32,142 nucleotides of DNA, from assembly GCA_964429005.1 (NCBI GenBank), contig CAYSAJ010000019.1:1-32142 (forward strand), given 5' to 3'. The notes under the pieces are model-generated. The model ran no database searches. It had not been told where the DNA came from and saw only the letters and a list, made by a program, of their open reading frames with translations. Every line of letters begins with the position of its first letter. The first letter of the stretch is position 1. The translations under genes and the position numbers were made by a program. This document shows positions 6,566 to 13,297 of this stretch, one piece after another. This DNA comes from JACRBE01 sp964429005. Lineage in GTDB: Bacteria > Chlamydiota > Chlamydiia > Chlamydiales > JACRBE01.

Positions 6566-7348
6566 TCAACCTATGGCGACTTGATCAATAGAAGCAGGGC
6601 CTGAAATAGCTTCCCACAAATTCCGGATTTCTATTCTAAACAGAGCTTGTACAACAGCCGTGCGGATGCGCTCGATGATTCTTTCCTCTCCGAAAGTTAA
6701 ATAATAAGATGCCTTGAAGATAAAACTAGAGGCCTGATCCGGGGGGGTGAAGACCTGCGTCGCAAACGCAGTAGGGGATCCCGACGGCCCTCTTGGACTT
6801 AGCAATTGTCCAGAAGAATGTGTTCTGGCCAGTCCTACAGATGGCTTAACATTAGAAGTAATTTTTTTCTTCGCTTCTTGAGTTCCTCTGCGAAGTTCTT
6901 GCCCAACATTGGGCAACAAAATCCCCGCCGCATCACAGCCAACGTAGAATGTCGTTTTAAAAACTTCATAGCCTATAAAGACAACAGTTAAAGAAGCGAC
7001 AATGATGATTTCTCCGATACAGCTAAAGGCATTTTGAAGGTTAGGGCATATATTAATATCTGCAATTCCCTCTGCACAGCAACAAAAAGGAGATAGTAAA
7101 ATTCCTCCTATTGAAACCATCAGCTGAAGAATAACAAATGCTGTTCCAATCACAGACAAGCCAATTTCCTTTCCAATTTTCCCTGCAAATTGGGCAACTT
7201 GTGAAGTGATATCTATAACATTTACAATGCGTCCTACTTGACTTTGAAAGTTAAGACCCATGCAACCTACGCGAGAGTCCTTGTCGATTTGATCACAAGG
7301 ATACGTTGAGTTAAAAAAGTCCTTAACCCACTGAGTGCTAAAATTCAT
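6566..7348 (-). CDS. Inc-like membrane protein with bilobed hydrophobic region
   Basis: No family recognised. The 260-residue protein has two long hydrophobic stretches, about residues 62-88 and 109-147, separated by a short cysteine-bearing loop of about 20 residues (CCCAEGIADINICPN). This bilobed pattern is the hallmark of chlamydial inclusion-membrane (Inc) proteins. A hydrophilic C-terminal half follows, first Lys/Ser/Pro-rich (residues near 150-205), then a helical end. Eight or more Cys lie in the N-terminal half. ATG at 7348 has GAGGG 8 bases upstream. A C7 run on the coding strand (G7 at 6741-6747) lies in the Pro-containing linker. The gene stands alone, divergent from the DUF2000-YbaK unit. 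Inc identity is an inference from hydropathy only. Confidence 0.7.
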   Translation of the reverse strand: MNFSTQWVKDFFNSTYPCDQIDKDSRVGCMGLNFQSQVGRIVNVIDITSQVAQFAGKIGKEIGLSVIGTAFVILQLMVSIGGILLSPFCCCAEGIADINICPNLQNAFSCIGEIIIVASLTVVFIGYEVFKTTFYVGCDAAGILLPNVGQELRRGTQEAKKKITSNVKPSVGLARTHSSGQLLSPRGPSGSPTAFATQVFTPPDQASSFIFKASYYLTFGEERIIERIRTAVVQALFRIEIRNLWEAISGPASIDQVAIG

Positions 7349-7450
7349 AAATTACCCTCAATAAAAGGGGCTATTATAATAGGCTCGTCATTATATCCAT
7401 ATGTTAAAAACATCAGTATATAGTTGCCTATAAATATTTTTATGTAAAAA

Positions 7451-7479
7451 TTGACGACTTGGGACTCATTGCTTATACT
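7451..7479 (+). promoter_or_regulatory. Promoter of the leader ORF-DUF2000-YbaK unit
   Basis: TTGACG (7451-7456), exactly 17 bases, TATACT (7474-7479): one of the best promoter matches in the window. The expected start (about 7486) practically coincides with the leader ORF ATG at 7487, so the leader may be translated from a leaderless transcript. Confidence 0.7.
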
Positions 7480-7486
7480 TAATTAC

Positions 7487-7597
7487 ATGACATTAGCTTC
7501 AAGCAAATTTACTTCTCATACATTCATTTTTGAAAAGAGCCACCCTTCTTTTCTAACACTTCCCCTTACTCTACTGCTGCGTCCCAGGGCGCAGTAA
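7487..7597 (+). CDS. Putative Leu-rich leader peptide upstream of DUF2000-YbaK
   Basis: A 36-codon ORF starting MTLASSKFT and ending SFLTLPLTLLLRPRAQ. Of the last 14 residues six are Leu, and codons 29-31 are CTA CTG CTG, followed by Arg-Pro-Arg-Ala-Gln-stop. The design matches the brnQ leader: amino-acid run, Arg, Ala next to last, and a hairpin over the last six codons. It also recalls the E. coli leu leader, which has a Leu run followed by an Arg-Gly-Arg-Pro stretch. With the promoter ending eight bases before the ATG, there is almost no 5' untranslated region. The gap to DUF2000 is 73 bases. Inference: a Leu-tRNA-sensing leader. Length, codon run, hairpin and promoter position together argue against chance, but no expression evidence is available. 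Confidence 0.5.
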   Translation: MTLASSKFTSHTFIFEKSHPSFLTLPLTLLLRPRAQ

Positions 7598-7606
7598 AAA
7601 TTTTTT
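7577..7606 (+). promoter_or_regulatory. Hairpin and T-run at the end of the Leu leader ORF, possible attenuator
   Basis: CTGCG (7577-7581) pairs with CGCAG (7590-7594), extended by one T-G and one C-G pair. The stem starts at the third Leu codon of the run and stops at the last sense codon. After TAAAAA comes T6 (7601-7606). The run begins 6 bases beyond the stem, so this is a non-canonical terminator at best. Confidence 0.45.
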
Positions 7607-7654
7607 CCTTTATTTCCTATATTTTTCGTAAATCTTATAAAACTTTTTTAGAAT

Positions 7655-7668
7655 TTCCTCAGGAGGAA
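7655..7668 (+). promoter_or_regulatory. Small hairpin enclosing the DUF2000 ribosome site
   Basis: The ribosome site AGGAGG (7661-7666), the strongest in this part of the window, lies partly in a stem TTCCT (7655-7659) with AGGAA (7664-7668) around a CAGG loop. It could lower initiation unless melted. The stem is short and may be fortuitous. Confidence 0.3.
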
Positions 7669-7670
7669 CT

Positions 7671-8090
7671 ATGTCATCCCCTTTTGCGAACAAATTAGTC
7701 GCAGTTATGAATGAAAAAATTGAGCCGGGCGTCATTATGAATGCTCTAGCTCATATGTGTATCGGCTTTGGTGCTACTATCGGTGCAGAGCCCCTGCGCT
7801 TAACAAACTATATAGATGCTGACGGAGGAAATCATCCTTCTATTTCAGAAATGCCATTTATGATTTTAAAAACAAATTCTAATAAAATTAGAAATCTGCG
7901 CAAATTAGCCCAAGAAGCAGATATTTCTTTTGTTGACTTTACAGACACTATGACGATCGGCACATACAAAGAGCAGCTAGAAAAAACTCTTCATACTGCC
8001 GAAGAAAACCTTGTCTATTACGGGATCGTCCTTTTTGGAGACTGGAATAAAATCAGTGAATTAACAAGAAAATTTTCATTATGGAAGTGA
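7671..8090 (+). CDS. DUF2000 family protein
   Basis: A 139-residue cytosolic protein that looks like a full-length member of DUF2000, a family of unknown function whose solved structure (from Agrobacterium) has a peptidyl-tRNA hydrolase 2-like fold. Features: N-terminal FANKLVAVMNEKIEPGVIMNALAHM, a central GAEPLRLTNYIDADGGNHP, and the C-terminal VYYGIVLFGDWNKI. There is no signal peptide or membrane segment. AGGAGG lies 4 bases before ATG 7671. Only 10 bases separate its stop from the YbaK-family gene, so the two are co-transcribed and perhaps translationally coupled. Inference: because the partner acts on aminoacyl-tRNA and the upstream leader carries Leu codons, a role on aminoacyl- or peptidyl-tRNA is worth testing. 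No catalytic residue is identified here. Confidence 0.8.
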   Translation: MSSPFANKLVAVMNEKIEPGVIMNALAHMCIGFGATIGAEPLRLTNYIDADGGNHPSISEMPFMILKTNSNKIRNLRKLAQEADISFVDFTDTMTIGTYKEQLEKTLHTAEENLVYYGIVLFGDWNKISELTRKFSLWK

Positions 8091-8100
8091 GGTCTAATGT

Positions 8101-8571
8101 ATGTTAAGCAATCCAGCGCAAAACATTCAAAACGCTTTAAAAGCAAAAGGGATTTCATCAAGAGTTGTTGAACTATCCTCTAGCACGAGAACTGCAGCAG
8201 AGGCCGCAGCTTCGATCGGATGCGAAATTTCACAAATCATGAAGTCTCTTATTTTTAAAACAAAAGGGAGTCATAAACCTATTTTAGTACTGGCTAGTGG
8301 CTCTAATCGGGTAAATGAAAAAACAATCTCCTTATCAGTAGGGGAGGAGATCACAAAAGCCGATGCTGATTTCACACGTGAAGTGACAGGGTTTGCCATT
8401 GGGGGCATCCCACCTCTGGGTCATCTCCAACCGATTGAAACCTTTATCGATCAGGATTTGTTTCAATATGATGAACTATGGGCCGCTGCGGGAACACCCC
8501 ATGCTGTTTTTAATATTCCTTCACAGAATATTCAGCAGCTTACTAGTGGCAAGGTGATTTGCGTCAAATGA
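8101..8571 (+). CDS. YbaK/EbsC-family aminoacyl-tRNA deacylase
   Basis: A 156-residue stand-alone editing-domain protein related to YbaK, ProX and the prolyl-tRNA synthetase INS domain, which hydrolyse mischarged tRNAs (Cys- or Ala-tRNA(Pro) in studied members). Seen: the conserved Lys at residue 48 in SQIMKSLIFK, the substrate-pocket stretch TGFAIGGIPPLGH, and the C-terminal ELWAAAGTPHAVFNI. Length is normal. Substrate specificity cannot be told from sequence. GAGG about 8 bases before ATG 8101. It is the second gene of the DUF2000 unit and is followed directly by a terminator. The family also includes proteins without editing activity, so the deacylase role is inferred from conserved residues. 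Confidence 0.87.
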   Translation: MLSNPAQNIQNALKAKGISSRVVELSSSTRTAAEAAASIGCEISQIMKSLIFKTKGSHKPILVLASGSNRVNEKTISLSVGEEITKADADFTREVTGFAIGGIPPLGHLQPIETFIDQDLFQYDELWAAAGTPHAVFNIPSQNIQQLTSGKVICVK

Positions 8572-8573
8572 AT

Positions 8574-8597
8574 GGAGGAGGGATATCCCTCCTTTTA
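8574..8597 (+). terminator. Rho-independent terminator of the DUF2000-YbaK unit
   Basis: AGGAGGG (8576-8582), ATAT loop, CCCTCCT (8587-8593), extended by G-T pairs and followed by TTTATTG. It starts five bases after the ybaK-family stop and overlaps the stop codon of the convergent MFS gene. Confidence 0.75.
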
Positions 8598-9810
8598 TTG
8601 TAAAACCTGTTTCGAGCTTACAGCGATTTTTCGAGCCAAAAATAAGCTAACTAAAGAAAAAACCACCATGCTCACTCCCAAGTTTCTTCCCCCTGTTAGT
8701 GGAAGAGAACAAATCAGAGTGCTAATCAGCGACCCAACAAAACGATAGGATAACCCAAGTGTAGAAGAAGCGGTCCCTACCGATATCCCAGCAAACGGGG
8801 CCAAAGCACTCGCAGATGTCAAAGGTAAAATCAGACCAATACTAATGTTAAACATCGCTAAGAACATCAAAATCCAAAAAGATGAGAACCCACATAACAG
8901 ACCAACCCCTGCTAGAAACTGTAGACAGATACCGCTAAAAATTAAATTTTTTGTGCTCAGCTTTAATACCAACCGTGCAGCTATCAAGGTCCCTATCAAA
9001 TAAAATCCAATCATATAAGCAGAATAGATACCCACTTGGGCTGGGTTCTTTTCATGAAAAATTTCGATAAGTAAGAAGGGAAATAATGCAATATAACCAT
9101 ACATAAGACCGTAGGTCATTGTATGGCAAGAAGTATTCGCCAAAAATTGCCTATTTTTAAACACCGCCCTCATTTTCAGCCATAACTCTTTAATAGATAC
9201 TTTTTCTTTTCTTTCTTGGGCAACGAGGGGTAGCGACCCTAGCGTCCAGATGAGTAGCAATGCCCCTAAAAGAGAGGCCAAAAAGAAATTTCCTCTCCAT
9301 GATACTAAAGTTAGATACCCGCTCCCTATTATAGATAGCATAGAAGCTATACCCACCCCCATTGCGCCATACGATTGGACTTGAGCTGAGCGATCTTCAG
9401 GATATAAAGACGAAGCTATAGCTCTTGCAAGAACAGGACCTACAGAACTCCCCATCCCTTGAAAAAATCGAAAAGAAAGTAAAAGAGTCATACTCGTCGA
9501 TCCACCACAACCAAGACTTGCTAGGATATAGATCAGAAGACCAAGAAGTAATACCCTTTTTTGGCCGATTTGGTCTGATAGGGGGCCAGACACAAGCTGT
9601 CCAAAAGCATTTCCTACTAAAAAAAGGCTAATGGTAAAATGGATCGTAGATAAATGAGCTGCAAAATGATCAGCTATAAAAGGAAGGGCTGGAGCACATA
9701 GACTTGCCGAAATGACTCCTAAAACTTTGGCCGCTATTTATCCGCAGCAAGTAGCTTNNNNNNNNNNAAGCCGCTACTACAGATAAAAAAACAATTCGAT
9801 TTTTGACCAT
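8595..9810 (-). CDS. Bcr/CflA-type MFS drug-efflux transporter, interrupted by an assembly gap
   Basis: Inner-membrane proton antiporter of the DHA1 group. Most of the protein is intact: ASLCAPALPFIADHF and FLVGNAFGQLVSGPLSDQ at helices 1-2, motif A DQIGQKRVLL, and RFFQGMGSSVGPVLARAIAS (motif C-like region), then helices 5-12. The true start is ATG at 9808-9810, giving MVKNRIVFLSVVAA, but ten N at 9758-9767 cut the reading frame. Just inside the gap an in-frame TAA occurs (near 9742) in sequence that does not look like the family. Joining ...SVVAA directly to AKVLGVISAS would give a normal first helix, so the damage is probably an assembly artefact. The start lies 9 bases from the divergent folC start. 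Substrate unknown. Confidence 0.8.
9758..9767. other. Assembly gap (10 N)
   Basis: Ten N inside the N-terminal codons of the MFS gene. Flanking sequence is nearly an inverted copy: AGTAGCTT before the gap and AAGCCGCTACT after it (reverse complement AGTAGCGGCTT). A fold-back contig end or a misjoined scaffold is likely. Confidence 0.98.
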
Positions 9811-9819
9811 GAGCGCACC

Positions 9820-11037
9820 ATGATGAATAGTTATCTTGAAATGATTGAAAAGGTATTTAAACTCGCGAAAATTAGAAGAATGAATGAAACTTTAGCTACT
9901 ATATCAACCCTGTGTGAAATTTACAATCATCCCGAAAAAGAGTATCCGACTATCCATGTCGCAGGAACAAATGGTAAAGGATCCGTTTGCACTAAATTAG
10001 CTAGTATTTTTGAAAAAAGCGGATATACAGTCGGCCTTTATACATCACCACATATATCTTGCTATAGAGAAAGAATTCGAATTAATGGAGTTATGATTTC
10101 AGAAGGGGTGATTACAGAAATTTTCAATGACATCTCTGCAACTGCCCACAAACAGGGCTTGTATCTCTCCTTTTTTGAAATTACAACCATAATCTCCTTC
10201 ATCTATTTTGCAAAATCCAATGTCGATATAGCTATCATAGAAACCGGTCTCGGAGGGCGGCTTGATGCTACCAATGTAGTAGATCCTTTGCTTTCTATCA
10301 TCACCTCAATCGGCTTCGATCATACTGAAATCCTAGGAGATACCCTCGAAAAAATCGCTTCGGAAAAGGCTGGCATCATCAAAAGAGAGAGACCTGTTGT
10401 CATCGGGCCTCATGTCCCTTATGGGCCTATTGCAGAAAAAGCTCATGAAATGAAAAGCCCTATTTATCAATCCCGGGAAACATATCAAGACTATGATTTG
10501 GAGAATCAAAATCTAGTAAAAATGGCTCTTTCTCTTGTTCCTTCTTCTTTTACGATCCCTACTCTAGCTATTGAAGAAGGAATAAAAGCTAAACCCCCAT
10601 GTCGGTTTGAAGAACATGATCTGGGGATAAAAGTAATACTCGATGTGGCACATAATCCTTCTGGATTTGAACGACTTAAAGAAAAACTACAGGAATTATA
10701 TCCCTATCAGCACTATCGATTCGTCTTGGGGCTCTCTAAGAGCAAGGATATAGAGGAATGTGTTAAGTTATTGCGAGGATTAGCAGATCACACCCATATT
10801 GTAAGTAGCAACCATCCTCGGTTAGCTTCTACAGAATACTTAAGCTCTGTTTTTAGCCAGCTAGGTCTTCCCTTCAGCATAGAACCTTCCATATTTGACG
10901 GAAGCCACTCAGCACTTAATTTGGCTTTAAAAAATAAAGAAATCCTGGTGATCACTGGTTCGTTTTTCATTATGCAAGATGCACGCAGGGCCCTCGACAT
11001 TCATGAACCCTTAGATCCTAAATTTGAAAACGTTTAG
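9820..11037 (+). CDS. folC: Folylpolyglutamate/dihydrofolate synthase
   Basis: Cytosolic Mur-ligase-family enzyme adding glutamate to (dihydro)folates. Seen in 405 residues: the ATP P-loop HVAGTNGKGSV at residues 46-56, SPHISCYRERIRING, FEITTIISF, ETGLGGRLDATNVVDP, the metal-binding FDHTEILGDTLEKIASEKAG, and the C-domain DVAHNPSGFERL. Length and motif order are standard. Two adjacent ATGs (9820 and 9823) precede NSYLEM; there is no clear ribosome site, and the start lies 9 bases from the divergent MFS start. Whether it also has dihydrofolate synthase activity is not decidable here. The following gene is convergent with a gap of 18 bases and no visible terminator. Confidence 0.93.
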   Translation: MMNSYLEMIEKVFKLAKIRRMNETLATISTLCEIYNHPEKEYPTIHVAGTNGKGSVCTKLASIFEKSGYTVGLYTSPHISCYRERIRINGVMISEGVITEIFNDISATAHKQGLYLSFFEITTIISFIYFAKSNVDIAIIETGLGGRLDATNVVDPLLSIITSIGFDHTEILGDTLEKIASEKAGIIKRERPVVIGPHVPYGPIAEKAHEMKSPIYQSRETYQDYDLENQNLVKMALSLVPSSFTIPTLAIEEGIKAKPPCRFEEHDLGIKVILDVAHNPSGFERLKEKLQELYPYQHYRFVLGLSKSKDIEECVKLLRGLADHTHIVSSNHPRLASTEYLSSVFSQLGLPFSIEPSIFDGSHSALNLALKNKEILVITGSFFIMQDARRALDIHEPLDPKFENV

Positions 11038-11055
11038 ACTCTTTTGAATCTTGAT

Positions 11056-11748
11056 CTAAAAAGGACGGAGAGTAGAAAGCCCACCATCTACATGAAATAC
11101 TTGCCCTGTGATCCAACTAGAGTGTGAGGAGAGCAAAAAAGCGATCGCTTGTGCTACATCATCAGGTGTTCCAATTCTTCCTAGTGGATGACGCTTTGAG
11201 CTGGCCTCTTTTTGACCCGGCCTCTCAACAATACTTTTTGTTAATAAGCTTTCTACTAAAGAAGGGGCGACAACATTCACCCTAACTTTTGGGGCGAATT
11301 CTGTAGCTAGAGATTTAGCAAACCCCTCCAATGCGCTTTTAGCGGATGCAATCGATGTGTGAAAGCTAAAACCTGTTTCTGCTGCAATAGAACTGAGGAG
11401 GACAATAGACCCTTGGGAAGAAGTTTGAATCTGAGGAAGATATTTCTGCAGAACTTGCACCGCTCCTAGAAAGTTGATTTTATAATCTCTTTCAAATTGT
11501 TCTAAGCGCATTTGCAAAAAAGGTTTTAGCTCCATCGTCCCTGGAAAATACACAAGCCCATCTAGAGATCCCTCAATATCAGGCAAGGACTCCCCTTCTA
11601 GAAAATTGATGGCATGATGCTGCGATGATCCTATCGGAATTTCATTTTGACGAGATATCGTGATAATATCCATTTCACGCTCTTTCAAAATTTCAATAGT
11701 TTTCTGAGCTATTTGTGAGTGAGCTCCAACGAGGATAATTTTTCCCAT
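11056..11748 (-). CDS. Short-chain dehydrogenase/reductase-like protein lacking the catalytic Tyr
   Basis: A 230-residue Rossmann-fold SDR. Seen: a modified nucleotide loop VGAHSQIAQ (classical members have TGxxxGIG), DGLVYFPG in place of NNAG, the catalytic-region Ser in IVLLSSIAAE (residues 119-120), and the C-terminal PLGRIGTPDDVAQAIAFLLS with ITGQVFHVDGG. The classical Tyr-x-x-x-Lys is Ile-Ala-Ser-Ala-Lys at 133-137 (Ile codon 11350-11352), so the proton-donor Tyr is missing. It may be a non-catalytic or altered member. AAGAAGG precedes ATG 11748. It is the last gene of a three-gene operon, 10 bases after the photolyase stop. Confidence 0.85.
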   Translation of the reverse strand: MGKIILVGAHSQIAQKTIEILKEREMDIITISRQNEIPIGSSQHHAINFLEGESLPDIEGSLDGLVYFPGTMELKPFLQMRLEQFERDYKINFLGAVQVLQKYLPQIQTSSQGSIVLLSSIAAETGFSFHTSIASAKSALEGFAKSLATEFAPKVRVNVVAPSLVESLLTKSIVERPGQKEASSKRHPLGRIGTPDDVAQAIAFLLSSHSSWITGQVFHVDGGLSTLRPF

Positions 11749-11758
11749 TTATGCCTTC

Positions 11759-13297
11759 TTAATATTTCTTACGACTTGGTTTGGTAACTTCTTCGATAAA
11801 ATTTTCTGCTTGGTTTTTAATCTCTTTCTTCTCTTTTTCTGTGAAATTTGCAATATGTTTGTAAGCAAACCCAATACGCGGATTATCTTTGAATTTCTTT
11901 TCATGTTTCATCAGAAAGTTCCAGTAGAGGAAATTAAAAGGACACGCCTTGTCCCCCGTTCTCACTTTTACATCATAATCACAGCCCTTACAAAAATTAG
12001 ACATCTTATTAATGTAGTTTCCTGAAGAGATATAAGGTTTAGTCGCAAAAACACCCCCATCTGCAAATTGACTCATACCAAGTGTATTAGGCAATTCTAC
12101 CCAGTCAAACGCATCAACGTAAACGATAAGATACCATTCACAAATTTCTTTTGGATCTACCCCCATGAGCAAAGAAAAATTTCCTGTGACCATGAGTCTT
12201 TGGATGTGGTGTGAATATGCGTGGATTCGGGTCATTTCTACGACCTGATGAAGGCAATTCATCTTGCAATCCCCTGTCCAATAGAAATCTGGGAGGCGTC
12301 GATGCGCTCCAAGATGATTCATCTCTTTGTAATCTGGCATATGCAACCAATAGATCCCTCGAATCCATTCTCTCCACCCAAGAATCTGTCTGATAAATCC
12401 TTCTACAGATGGAAGAAGAGCTTCTCCGTTTTCATAAGCATCAATTGCAGAAGCTACCACTTTTTTCGGATCAAGAAGTCCCACATTCATGTAGAGAGAG
12501 AGTACGCTGTGATGCAAAAAAGGCTCTCCCTCCTGCATCATATCTTGGTAGGGTCCAAATTGGGTCAAATGATGTGATATGAAATACGAGAGCGCTTTTT
12601 CAGCATCTTTTTCAGTGGTTGCATAGAAAAATGGCTCTATTTCTCCAAAGTGATCCTTGAATTTTTTGCTTACAAGAGCCATCACTTCTTTAGTTACTTC
12701 ATCACATTTCACGTGAAAAGCTTTAGGATCTGCCACTTTTTTGAAACTCTCTCGATTTTCCTTATCGTAGTTGAATTCACCACCTTCAGGCTTACCCTTC
12801 TTCATGAGAATCTCTGTTTCTTTTCTCATTTCACGATAAAACTGCTCCATAAGGAGGTGCTTTTTACCCCTATATCGCTCTTGGAATTTTGAGGTCGTAA
12901 TAAAAAAGCGTGTATCCTCACGCATTTCAAGATGTTTCCAAGTTTTCATCTCTTTGATTAAGCGGTAGTCGCCAGGCTCTGTAACAATCACTTTCTCTAC
13001 AGGGTGTTTTTCTAAAAAATGGGATAGAGTTTCTGTATATGTAAAATGGCTATCTTTATCTGTCAGCTGAATATAGGTATGAGGGTATTTCTTATCTTCA
13101 AGTGTGCTCTTAAAGTGGCGCATACAAGACATAACAAAAACTATTTTTTTCTTGTGATGCTTTACAAACGTATACTCCTCTTCTACTTCCATAAGAAGGA
13201 TATGATCTTGTTCTGGATCAAATCCCTTAAGCGAAGAAATACTGAGTGATAAATGGTCGGGATAGAGAACTATTAAATGTCTTATCTTTTTTTTCAT
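11759..13297 (-). CDS. Iron-sulfur bacterial cryptochrome/photolyase (FeS-BCP, CryPro)
   Basis: A 512-residue DNA repair flavoprotein of the photolyase-related (FeS-BCP) class, which repairs UV (6-4) photoproducts using light. Seen: the N-terminal antenna domain beginning HLIVLYPDHLSLSISSLKGF, the FAD-domain core QILGWREWIRGIYW, and HHIQRLMVTGNFSLLMGVDP. Four Cys for a [4Fe-4S] cluster are at 348 (MNCL), 436 and 439 (CKGC) and 452 (ACPF). Their spacing equals that of Agrobacterium PhrB (350, 438, 441, 454), so the cluster is probably intact. It is the middle gene of an operon: the ATG overlaps the upstream SDR stop by 4 bases, and the next SDR starts 10 bases on. Light repair would matter for a stage outside the host or in a surface-living host. 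Confidence 0.92.
   Translation of the reverse strand: MKKKIRHLIVLYPDHLSLSISSLKGFDPEQDHILLMEVEEEYTFVKHHKKKIVFVMSCMRHFKSTLEDKKYPHTYIQLTDKDSHFTYTETLSHFLEKHPVEKVIVTEPGDYRLIKEMKTWKHLEMREDTRFFITTSKFQERYRGKKHLLMEQFYREMRKETEILMKKGKPEGGEFNYDKENRESFKKVADPKAFHVKCDEVTKEVMALVSKKFKDHFGEIEPFFYATTEKDAEKALSYFISHHLTQFGPYQDMMQEGEPFLHHSVLSLYMNVGLLDPKKVVASAIDAYENGEALLPSVEGFIRQILGWREWIRGIYWLHMPDYKEMNHLGAHRRLPDFYWTGDCKMNCLHQVVEMTRIHAYSHHIQRLMVTGNFSLLMGVDPKEICEWYLIVYVDAFDWVELPNTLGMSQFADGGVFATKPYISSGNYINKMSNFCKGCDYDVKVRTGDKACPFNFLYWNFLMKHEKKFKDNPRIGFAYKHIANFTEKEKKEIKNQAENFIEEVTKPSRKKY

Noticed and set aside
7360..7440. Several TATAAT-like hexamers on the minus strand ahead of the Inc-like gene
   Set aside because: None has an acceptable -35 partner at 16-18 bases, so no promoter is called.
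12138..12577. ORFs on both strands within the photolyase gene
   Set aside because: Overlap the coding frame of a gene with full family motifs; no start signals.
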